The translations under genes and the position numbers were made by a program. DNA of 39,224 nucleotides from Catenaria anguillulae PL171 (taxonomy: Eukaryota > Blastocladiomycota > Blastocladiomycetes > Blastocladiales > Catenariaceae): contig MCFL01000221.1 in assembly GCA_002102555.1 (NCBI GenBank), positions 1 to 39,224 of the forward strand. Direction: 5' to 3'. The notes under the pieces were generated by a model that saw nothing but the letters and a program-made list of their open reading frames with translations, searched no databases and was not told the origin of the DNA. Positions 10,801 to 20,018 of this stretch are shown piece after piece (the first letter of the stretch is position 1; each line of letters opens with the position of its first letter).

Positions 10801-11247
10801 TGTCATGGCGAGGTTTTGCTGATCGTTGTATAGACGCTTGACAATTGCCGCCGCAGCAATGGCAACGCTCTTGACCCAATACGGAGTGGAATCACTGATA
10901 CTGTGGCCGAAAGAGGTCAGGTCAGCTGACAGACGCACGAGAAGGACAAGGCACGGTCGTCATGAGACATACGGTTGCTGGCACAGCACCATCACCAGGC
11001 TTTCCAAGAGCTGGAGTGCGTCATTGGGGGGCTGCCGAGAGCGAGAGACGGACGTAGCAATCGCAACGGCGGCATGGTGCTTGGCCGAGGTCGAGGACGA
11101 GGTCAAGACAATGTGTAGCGCTGCAGGATGGATGTTTGGCTGTTCTCGAAAGGATCGCAGGACCGTTTCGGCGGCAACACGGGTTGCCGGTACATTGAAA
11201 TCATCACAAGCGGCCTCGACCTGAGCGAGGATTTGCTGAAAGTCCAT
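7849..11247 (-). CDS. XPO4: Exportin-4 (karyopherin-beta nuclear export receptor)
   Basis: About 1040 residues in four exons: 11247-10973, 10900-10651, about 10531-8876 and 8799-7849. Introns are flanked by GTATGT, GTACAT and GTTCGT donors. The N-terminus (MDFQQILAQVEAACDDF, then ISDSTPYWVKSVAIAAAAIV) and the middle part (DATHWLLICVGVFLADD) match exportin-4, which carries cargo such as eIF5A out of the nucleus with Ran-GTP. The protein is alpha-helical throughout, as expected for HEAT repeats, and contains one acidic loop (ESDDDEEDF). Human XPO4 is about 1150 residues, so this is near full length. An in-frame ATG lies 12 codons upstream (11283). The exon 3 acceptor could instead be at 10510. 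The coding frame is clean, unlike CAP-D2 in the same window. Confidence 0.85.
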
Positions 11248-11511
11248 TGTGTGGTAAACTACGAAGTTGGGCCCATGTAACATTGACGCTCCAGCTTTGA
11301 TTGCCTGACATGCTCAGTGTTTTTTGGACGATGCCAGCGCCGATCACGGCCATTTGGTTGTTGCATGTTGCAGTTGTCCGCAGCGAACGACACGACGCTG
11401 TTGCCCCGCCAACAAAGACGACAGAGCACACAGCCGGCATCGGTCAGCACAAGGATCGAGTGGAATCTAGACTGTATTTGCGAGCATCGCCTTCTTTCTG
11501 GATTCAGCAAT

Positions 11512-13454
11512 TCAATCACTGACATCTTCGTCCTCATCATCTGCACCACCCTTCTTCTTCTTCTTGCGTCCGCCCTTGCCCTTATTCCGAGCATTGAGCA
11601 TTGCCATGGTGGCCTTCTTGATGGCATCACGGTCCGGAACAACGGTTGTGTGACCCTCGTCATCTCCGGCCTCGCCGACTCCATTGCCCCCCGTTCCGCC
11701 ATTGTCGCTATCGTCGTCTTCGCTCTCAAACGCACTTGGCAACAACCGTACGCGAGTATTCTGAGTGGTAAGGTGGACTGGAATGGCACTGAGATCTCCC
11801 TAGAACATGTTTTCAAAAGCGGATCGTGAGACGGGTGGACGTTTAAACACTCAAGTGAAGTGGAAATCGTACTTCGATTGCAATGTCTTTGCCATTGATT
11901 GCTTGAAGCAGAGAAATGATCTTGGTCATGCACATTTCCAGGACTGACCCAATGTCTTGATCTTTGCACTCGGTCTTTTGCGATCGGTCCTCCTGCGGAA
12001 CGTCGTTTTTGTTAGTGGGCAGTCAGCGGCGGACGAGCTCCAACCCGATGAGGGCAAGTGAGCTTGGAGCTCATCGTTTGACGAACCTTGACTTTGTCCC
12101 ACAAATGAACAATCCCCGACTTGACGCTGGCCAACATCTTAACCATGCGCTCGTGCCGCTCAGCCACGTCGCGCAACTTGTTTTGCTCCAGCTGCAACTG
12201 CGACTCGAGCTCGCGGGCAGCCGCCTTTGCGGCCGCGCCCTTGTGCTCGCCGAGTACAAGCGCTTCATCCAACGATTTGAGCGCATCAGTGCGGGACGCC
12301 TTGGCCGCGTTGAGCTTTGTCTCGTTGGTCCTCGCCAGCTCGGACAAACGCTCCCGCGTGTCGCGCTGCTCTTCAAACTTGGCGACAACCTGGCGGAGGT
12401 CGTCGACACCAGTGGCCTCCTTGATGTGCTTGATGAGCTCCTCGTACTCTGCAACCCGCTCTGCAAGCGCATCCGCCTCGGCAACAGACGCGTTGACCTC
12501 GGACTCTCCCGACCGTGCCGTGGAATCGTTGGCCAAAGTACTCGCAAGCAGCGCCTGCTCCAACTTCTCGGACGCCTCCAATTTGTGCCGAACAAGTTCA
12601 CGACGAGCAACCAGATCCTTGTCGCGGCGTTTACGATCCTCTGCAATTTGCGCCTCAATTCGGGCCAACTCACCGCGAGCCAGATCGCGTGCGTGATGCG
12701 CGTCACGGCTCATGAGCTCCAACTCTGCAGCATCGGCCCGCTTTGCTCGAAGCGTCCTCTCGAAATGCGCGAGCTGAGCATCAAACGACTGCCTCTCCTC
12801 ATGCAGAAGCGCTAGAATCTCCTCGTACACCTTGCGGATCGCCTGAGCCTCGTGCCACTTGATTTCGGCCTTGTCGAGCTGGTTCTCCAACCGGCGCATC
12901 ATGGCGGCCTGCTCCGACTTTTCCGCCACTTCGCGGACGAGCGCAGATTCGGCTTGCAGGTCGCGCAGCTTGTCTCGAAGCGCTTGCAACGCAACCTCCT
13001 TTGCGCGTGCAATGGCCATCATTTCGTCGGCCTTTTTGTGCAGCTCGTTGACGCGCTGGTCCAGTTTCTCGAGCTCGGTCATGTGCACGCGGTCAATGTT
13101 TTTGTCGAGGCCGTTTGTCTACATTTTTACGGGCGTGTTGCGTTAGTACCGGTCGAGCAGGTCGTGGACAGGTGTTGCGCCTCAGTGTGTGTACCTTTTT
13201 CACCTTTCCCAAGGCCAGCCGCAACTCCTTGTTTTGCGTCCTGAGCTTGGCAATCTCATCCTTGTTTGCTGAAATGGTCAGTTGGCTTTGCTCATAGTAC
13301 GCCTTGCGATCCCCCTCTGTCAAATGCGAGCATATGGACATGTCAATTTGTTGTTGCCCCACCCATCAAGCGTGTATCAAGGCGAACCAAGCAGCTCGTA
13401 TCGCAGCTTGAGGTCGTGCAGGTCTTGCTCCAGTAGCGCCTGCTTGTCAAACAT
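11512..13454 (-). CDS. ODAD3: Outer dynein arm docking complex subunit 3 (ODAD3/CCDC151) homologue
   Basis: Five exons on the minus strand: 13454-13388, 13316-13195, 13118-12087, 11992-11873 and 11799-11512, joining in phase to about 545 residues. The protein is almost entirely coiled coil. The diagnostic stretch EGDRKAYYEQSQ is followed by NKELR, and a later stretch reads MRRLENQLDKAEIKWHEAQ. YEELIKHIKEATG is also family-like. The end has TRVRLLPSAFESEDDDS and then Lys- and Asp/Glu-rich runs, as in animal CCDC151. The family anchors outer dynein arms to axonemal doublets. Its presence implies a motile flagellum. It is divergent from the small basic-protein gene at 13783, with 328 bp between them. 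Confidence 0.85.
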
Positions 13455-13782
13455 TGTGACGGTGTATTATTGCTTTGGGTGATGTTGCTTAGCGGTGCAT
13501 ACAGGTTTTATTTAGCTTCACGGATGTCGGCGTCCGATTTGTTCGCAGAATATCCAAGATGATCCACCCCGTCCATGATGCGCGTCACGATGTTGTGGCA
13601 GTTGGATGCGGATCACATGTGTTCACCTGAGCAGGGTGGCAAGATGGTAAGACATTTTCTGCTTGAAGCAGCAGGCATGACATTTAGACCAAAACGACCC
13701 AGTTTGATTGCACATGGAGGTTACAATGATACCAAAGCGCCAATGAAAGTCACAATTCCACACTGATAGTCGTCCAATTACC
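13455..13782. promoter_or_regulatory. Shared upstream region of ODAD3 and the Loc1-like gene
   Basis: This 328-bp gap separates two divergent start codons, so it must hold both promoters. I see no clear TATA box or known flagellar-gene motif. No RNA gene is visible. Confidence 0.45.
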
Positions 13783-14468
13783 ATGACAAAACCAACATCG
13801 CACGGAAAATCCGGCCCAAAACGCGCCAAGGACGTCCTTCGCCGTTCCCAAAAGCCAGGGCTCAAGCGCGTCAAGGACGCCATACCCGCTGCGCCAAGAA
13901 CGTCCCGCAAAGTCGTTGCAGCAACTGTAACTGAACCCGCTGATGGTGAGGATGCTACGGAGCCAACCGAAATCCCAAAACACAAACAGCCGAAAAAGAC
14001 TCGGACTGCCTCGCACAAGAAGGGTGGCGGGACGTTTGCGACCAAGGTACGCCTCGACGAGATCAACGTTCTCCTGTACATATCTGGCTCATTTTCTCAA
14101 TGCATTTCACGCGCTTGCCTCTCTCAGAATGCGCAATTGGCACTTGTCGCGTCGCTGGTTGCCCAAGAAGAGGGAACAGAAAAGGGCAAGTTGGAGCGTG
14201 CCGAGCAGCGCCTCGCTGCCAACGAAGAGCGGGAAGCCAAAAAGAAGCAGAAGCAGAGCGACAAGTCGACAAAGCTGGTTCGCGTTCTCATTTCTTCCGT
14301 ATTCCAGTTTTCGACGTCCCTGACGCCCTTTGCCACGCACAGGATCTCCTCAAGGAGCAGCTCAAGCAAAAGAAGAAGAAGAAGGCACCGGCAAAGCCCG
14401 TCTCAAAGCCTGAGGAGACAATTCCGTCACGAAAGAAGAAGAGCGTGTCGTTTGCTGCATCGAATTGA
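13783..14468 (+). CDS. Small lysine-rich protein, possibly Loc1-like ribosome-biogenesis factor
   Basis: Three exons (13783-14046, 14128-14277, 14343-14468) join in phase to 179 residues. Donors are GTACGC and GTTCGC; acceptors are CTCTCAG and GCACAG. The N-terminal third is basic (KSGPKRAKDVLRR) and the middle forms a Glu/Lys/Ala helix (KLERAEQRLAANEEREAKKK). The C-terminus is a run of lysines followed by SVSFAASN. A basic N-terminus, a charged coiled coil and a terminal K.VSFA motif recall yeast Loc1, a nucleolar 60S-assembly and mRNA-localisation factor, but the similarity is weak and could be compositional. The product is probably nucleolar. It could also be a lineage-specific basic protein. 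Confidence 0.6.
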
Positions 14469-14584
14469 TCACCGCAAAAAGTGTTCGATAAATACCATAT
14501 TGTGCATCCCACAGTGACTGATAATGACAATTTTCGATGGATCCCAACGACCAGCAAACCCCTTATTCCTCTCTCCCAGCACCA

Positions 14585-16104
14585 TCACGGCAATTTGGCG
14601 TCGCCAAAGAACTCGCCCCGGTACGCGAGATATTGTTCGCGCATGCGCTCGACCATGGCGTGCAGCTCGGCCACTCGGTTCGTGTACATGACAAATGCAT
14701 TGTTTTGCGCGCGCGCAGCCTCGGTCAATGCCTGGGGTGTTGGCGGTTGCGAGTGGACCAGTGACCGAATGTGGTCCTCGAGTTCCTGACAAGACCAAAG
14801 GCGAGGGTAAGTGAGATGCGTGATGGTAAATCAGGCATTGGGATATCGTACGTTGAGGCTTTGGCCGCATTGGAGTGCGCTGCGGCAGAATCCCTCGCAC
14901 TTCTCCTTGAGAAACCTGGTTTGGGCAGCAAGAGTAGGAGCGGTCAGAGCAAGTGTGCATTCGAGTGCGATGACAGGAACCGTACGGGATGATGGACGTG
15001 TGGCGGCTCGCGCGCAGCAATGCATGGTTGTCCTTGTCGTCGCCAGTGAGGCGAGATGCGAGGTCGACGTGGTCAAGTTCGGCGCGGACAGACGTTTTCA
15101 GTGCTTGGATGGTCACTAAGTCTTGTTCCAAAAGCAGGGAAACGGATCCGTGAAGCTAGACGAGGAAACGTTTCCACGTCAGCATTGAAGCCGTATGGAG
15201 GCATGGCAATGATCGTCCATACCTTGCGGACGCGGTCAATGTCAATCATCAAGGCCTCCAAGCGCGCGCCCATGTCGGACTTTGAGAGGTTGTCGGAGAT
15301 TGTGGTTTGCTGTTTAATGATGTTTCTGTTTGGAGTTGCAGTGTAAATGGATGAAAAAGAGGGTTCCCATAATGGTCAGGCAGAGTAATGGACAGACGAC
15401 GTACGCAAGACTGGCAATTTGCGCCTGGAACTCTGGCGGCAGGGTCGACACTTTGGCCTTCATGGTCACGGCAGCTGGCGGGGCCGCCGCCGCTGCGGCT
15501 CCAAGCTGCAGACCGCCAGCGGGCGCCGTCGTCAAGGTGCCAAACGCCGGCGCTGCCCCGGCCGCTGCACCACCAAATGTTAACGAGGGAGCAGATGTCG
15601 CCACGGTCGTTGAGCCAAACGCGGGTGCAGATGTGACTGCGGGCGTGCCAAATGAGAAGCCGCCCGGCGCGGAGGCAGGAGTGGTCGTTGCGGGTTGAGA
15701 TGTCGGGGCGGCGGATGCGCCAAAAGTGGGAAAAGCGGATGGAGCAGCAGAGGCTGAGGGTGCACCGAGCGTTGGGAATCCCGCTTGTGCGGTAGAGGCA
15801 GGAGCGCCAAAGGCTGGGGTTGGTGTGGATGTGGCGGGTTGCGATGCCGGCGCGCTACATGGTTTTCGACGAGAAATGAGTGCTGCAAGCAATGAATGCT
15901 GGAAGAGGTTGTGGCGGACCCAAAGCTGAAGGTGGGAGCTGCACTGGTAGCGACTGGAGCCCCAAAGGCGGGTGCGGCAGCGGTTGTTGCGGGCTAGGGA
16001 CAGGCGATGTGATTGAGGTGAGTACGCTTCGTGGAATCCATGAGGTTTTGCCCAGTCCAGGCGCGGTGGAGCAATAATACCTTTGCGCCAAAGTTGAATG
16101 CCAT
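14585..16104 (-). CDS. NUP58: FG-repeat nucleoporin of the Nup62 complex, Nup58/Nup49 type
   Basis: The first exon (16104-16081) encodes MAFNFGAK. The next exons carry an Ala/Thr/Pro-rich FG domain with many FG dipeptides (PTFSFGS, GGFSFGT, SLTFGGA). The coiled-coil part begins TLPPEFQAQI and continues with DMGARLEALMIDIDRVRK, LEQDLVTIQALK and FLKEKCEGF. The last exon (14785-14585) begins ELEDHIRSL and ends GEFFGDAKLP. The order FG repeats, LPPE motif and then the LE.H..SL segment is that of Nup58/p45 and yeast Nup49, which pair with Nup62 and Nup54 in the central channel of the nuclear pore. About five to six introns are needed. Exact exon borders in the FG part are uncertain. The gene is divergent from RRP7. 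Confidence 0.8.
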
Positions 16105-16484
16105 GGTGGTGCTTGATGATCAAGTGGGTCAAGAGGAGGATGGGAGTCCACGGGTGGAGGAGGGGGACCGGTCGGATTCGGAGCTGCAAGACAAGGGCCA
16201 GAAGAGGGATTGCATCAAGTCCTCCAGGTCAAATTTCATGGTTCATTGATCGATCGTGTGCATGTTGAATCATGTTTCCTTACCGTACTCACACTCACCT
16301 CACCAAAGCCGTTTGTGGTTTGGTTTGATCCGCAATGGACACTGCGTAACCGAGCACGTGAGCTGGGCTGATTGACCACGCAGACTCACCTCTCCATCCT
16401 CACATCCCCATCCCCGAGTATGCACGAGTACGACACCCACACTGACGCTGTAATGCAGACAATGTAAGTAAGCTACACAATACA
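16105..16484. promoter_or_regulatory. Shared upstream region of NUP58 and RRP7
   Basis: This 380-bp gap lies between the divergent starts of the Nup58-like gene and RRP7. It contains C/T-rich stretches near 16380-16450, typical of promoters in this window, but no motif I can name. A short 5' UTR intron cannot be excluded. Confidence 0.4.
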
Positions 16485-17393
16485 ATGACAACACACTTTG
16501 CATCGCCAACAAAGCTTCCCAACGGGTTCTACGCCCTCTCGCTGCCCGCCACCATCAAAAAGCCCGCATGCATCTCCGTCTCTCACCCGGACACTGACGC
16601 TGCCAGCTCAAATGCCACCCTCCCACAACACACACTCTTTTTCCGCCCACACCACTCACGGCACCACCACCCGCTGCTCCCACCGAACCGTACCCTTTAT
16701 GTCACCAACGTCCCGATTGGCTCCTCGGAGCAACAGCTATCGTCGCTCTTCAAAACCGCCGGTCACGTTGAGCGCGTCGCCTTTGGCCCAATCGACCTTC
16801 AAGACCCCGAGGACGAGGGCGAGTCCGAAGCATCCACCCCTGGCGCCTCTGCATACATCGTCTTCAAATCGCCTGCCGCCCTCACACGCGTGCCCACCAC
16901 CATCTCGTCGGCCTCGTGGGCTCCCAAGCACGCTGTCCCGCTTGGCCTCGCCGCCTCACTCACTGCGTTTCTCGAAGCACGCTCGGACCGCGACGAACTC
17001 AAGGCTGCCGCACACGAGGCCATTGCCGCGTACGATGCGCGCAAGGCAGAGGAGGAGCGCAGGTTGAATTCTCACATTGTGGACGAGGACGGGTTTGTGC
17101 TCGTCACGCGCAAAAAGGGCGCAGCGGTTCAGGCCGTACAGGCTGTCGCGCCAAAGGAAAATGTCAAGAAGGACTTTTACCGTTTCCAGATGCGTGAGGA
17201 GAAGCGAAGCAGTACGTCGCTTTGACTATTTTTTTTTCTCAAACAAGTGTTGTTTCTGCGAGGCCATGTCGACTCATTTCTCTTTCTCTATTTCTCATCA
17301 TGTTCAGAATTGCTTGAGTTGCGCGAAAAGTTCGAGGCAGACAAGCGCAGGATTGATGAGCTCAAGCAAGCTCGCCGATTCAAACCCTACTGA
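16485..17393 (+). CDS. RRP7: Ribosomal RNA-processing protein 7 (Rrp7)
   Basis: Two exons (16485-17211 and 17308-17393) join to 270 residues; the 96-bp intron runs GTACGT...TTCAG. After the N-terminus (LPNGFYALSLP), HTLFFRPHHSRHHH leads to an RRM-like fold starting RTLYVTNVPIGSSEQQL and AGHVERVAFG. The C-terminal Rrp7 domain has DEDGFVLVTRKKG and NVKKDFYRFQMREEKR, and the protein ends ELKQARRFKPY, the family's conserved terminus. Rrp7 with UtpC components assembles the 40S subunit in the nucleolus. Length matches the family (about 280-300). The initiator is the first ATG of the frame, after a stop-rich leader. Confidence 0.9.
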
Positions 17394-17904
17394 GCCGTCA
17401 CTCTACCTATTCGTGAATGTCGCATTCCAACCACTCTATGAACGCCACTTTCGAGACCGAGGCACCTCTTGCGCTTGTCAGAGCGATATCCTAGTAATTT
17501 CATTATGTGAACTGGAGGGTGTGTAGACATGATCAGAAAAAAAGCAAAGGAAAAAAAGAAAGGAACACGACAGGCTGGGGCACAGGAGACAAGTGCACAG
17601 AAGGAAACAATGCGGAAGCAGAAAACGAAGCGAACGAAAGGCAGCAGTTGAAGAGGAAACGAAGGCCGCAGGGTAGAGCTTGGGACAGGGGACCTCGCAG
17701 TGAGTTAGACAGGACAAGACCAAACAAAAATGCACTATTGTCCCAAAACCAAAGTTGCCGTGGAAGGGAATAGAGGAACGATTCAACAAAAAGTCGAAAA
17801 CAGAACGAGAAGGGAAAGGGGGGGCTCCGATAATGTCAAAGAAAAGAAAAAACGAAAAAATGACAATCAAGGCAAGAAGCAAATCAACACGCGTGCTCGG
17901 TGCA
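17394..17904. other. Convergent 3' region between RRP7 and the PP2C gene
   Basis: This 511-bp gap lies between two convergent stop codons. It is strongly purine-rich on the plus strand between about 17535 and 17880, with many A and G runs. It probably contains both 3' UTRs. No gene or RNA was recognised. Confidence 0.5.
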
Positions 17905-19222
17905 TTACGACGACGAGTTGTCAGCATCCGCCTCCGAGTCTGCCACTGGTACCGAGTTGCCATGCGCGCCTGCCGCCGCCGGTGTTGCGACGGGTTCCAA
18001 TAGCGGCTGCTCTGCCGTGGCCGAGATTGCCTGCCCGGGAGTCAATAAGACGGTCCTCCTGGCAAATGTAATGGACGGCGGGTTCAAGCTGGTGGTCGCT
18101 GCATACCGCTCACGAATGTGCTGGTACCATTCGTCAACCGACTTGCCGTGCAACAGTCCAACAACGATGACTGTCATGTTGTCGCACCCAACGCCGCCCA
18201 ACTCCGAGTCGGGGGCAACGCACTGTTCCATGAGATCCTCGCAAATCTCCTTGAGTGTCTTGCCGTTGGCAATCTGGTGGCGGACATAGGTCACGGCGTC
18301 CTCGTTGGACACGCAATCCCAGATGCCGTCGCAGGCGAGAATGAGGAATTCGTGGTCGGGTTCGATTTTCGCTTGGCGAATGTCGGGGTCGGCAGTCACG
18401 ATTTGGCGCTCGGGAGGAAGGTCGGGCGATTGCTTGAATTCAAAGTCGCCGAGGGCGCGCGACAGGGCAAGATTGCCTGTAGAAGTGAGAATTGAAGCAG
18501 AGATAGTAAGCGGACGCTGCGTGCCTCGAGAGTGCGTGCTGTCATACGAACCATTCACACGCCCAAACTCGACAAACCCGCCCGCCGACGTAATCCGCTC
18601 CTGTTCATGGTCGTTGCTGGGCTTGTGATCCTCACTCAGTGCAATGGCATTTCCGTTTTGCCCAAGCACAGCACGCGAATCGCCGGCATTTGCAACGTAA
18701 ATGGCATCATCCGTGATGAGCGCCGTCACTGCGGTGCACCCGGCGGGGTCGCCTCGGAACTCTTGATGGTCGCGCAGCTCCTGGTCGAGCGCGAGGAAGC
18801 CCTGCTTGAGGGCAGCGGCATAGTCGCCCTTTTTGAATGCCTCTTGGTCGGCGATGCGCGTGTGAAGCAGTTTGCCGGCGTACTGGGCGACAGTGTGGCC
18901 TGTGAATGGGGGATGGGAAATGTGTGGATTTTGGGGACAGCGGAGTGACGCAATCGCACTGTGATGTTGAGCTTTCAATGGCCAAGATGCCTGAGGGGTC
19001 CAGGGACAGGTTGGTGGGGTTTCACGTACCGCCGTGGCCATCAAACACGGCAAAGAAGCCAAACTCGGGACTGCCGTCCTTGTTGATGTTGTTTTCGGTT
19101 GTGTGGGCATCCTCCATGGATATCCGCCATCCTTGCATTGCCGAGGCGGCAAAGACAAAACGGGCAGAAGAGCCCTCGGACGAGTGCTTATCCTTGATGG
19201 GTTCAGAGAGAGTTTGTCCCAT
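17905..19222 (-). CDS. PP2C-type protein phosphatase (Ptc2/Ptc3-like)
   Basis: Three exons (19222-19030, 18899-18552, 18476-17905) join to 370 residues. It starts MGQTLSEP, the N-terminus typical of fungal Ptc2/Ptc3 with a possible myristoylation glycine. The PPM metal-binding motifs are present in order: MEDAH, VFDGHGG, GCTAVTALI, VANAGDSRAVL, SEDHKP, NLALSRALGDF, LACDGIWDC and GCDNMTVIVV. The catalytic domain spans about residues 20-295. The tail is Ala/Pro/Ser-rich and acidic. Such phosphatases remove phosphates from MAP-kinase and checkpoint targets. All catalytic aspartates appear intact. The gene is divergent from eIF3b. Confidence 0.92.
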
Positions 19223-20018
19223 GTTGGCGTGCAGTCAATGCTATCGTGATTGAGTTGATCGAGTTGAGGAGTGCTGCTGCGCAGCAGAAAGTTTTTGAGT
19301 GGACATTGTTTGTCGTTGTTCGAGCGAGCGAGCGAGCAGGGGACCAATGGTTGTTGTGACATGGCGGGGGTTGTCGACATGAGGAATGAAGGTTTGGTGG
19401 ATTGGATACACATTGGGAGACAGACAGAAGGATGGTAGGGTGAGCAAGCGTGCTACATTGGCATGGGTGTGTGTCGTGCTTTGCTTCCGATAGCGATTTG
19501 AAGATGGCGTTGGTGTCATGTCGAGGAGTGGCATTAAGCGGTCGTACAAGCAAGTGTAGGCTCCTGGGGTCAGCGGCAGTTGGAGGCGAGGCAGTGGATT
19601 GGGCAGTCGATCACGGGGCGCCCAAGCTCGTGTTGGTTGCGTCGGTCGGGATGGCAAGTGGGCAAGTGGGTGAGTCACTGTGGGTGCGATTGCGTCGAGT
19701 AAAGATGGATAAATGGCATTCCATTCAGTCATAAATGCGCCTACAGTCTCGGATTCATCGATGCATCGATGCTGTTTCGCTTGTGCCTTTTCGGTTGCGG
19801 TTGCTGTTGCGGTGACAAGGTTGGGCACCTTCCCAAGCAGAACAGAGAGCTGTGCGTGGGCTGATGTCACATGACGCGCACAAACAAACACCCGTCATCA
19901 ACGATCCAGGCCGACCGACCGACCGAGACCGACGTGACAACATCGCATCGTACGGATCGAATCAATCAGCGTATGCCCGATAGGAGCCAGAAACCAGAAA
20001 ACCATCAGATCCAGCACC
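19223..20018. promoter_or_regulatory. Shared upstream region of the PP2C and eIF3b genes
   Basis: This 796-bp gap lies between divergent starts. It contains (CGAG)4 at 19321-19336, just upstream of the PP2C start, and (GACC)3 at 19913-19924, about 95 bp upstream of the eIF3b ATG. A minus-strand open frame of 216 codons (19241-19891) looks compositional and matches nothing known to me. No RNA gene was seen. Confidence 0.45.

Noticed and set aside
11964-12815. 283-codon plus-strand open frame
   Set aside because: It is antisense to the coiled-coil exon of ODAD3, whose family match is clear.
19241-19891. 216-codon minus-strand open frame upstream of PP2C
   Set aside because: It is Thr/Pro/His-rich, has no family resemblance and lies in the divergent promoter interval.
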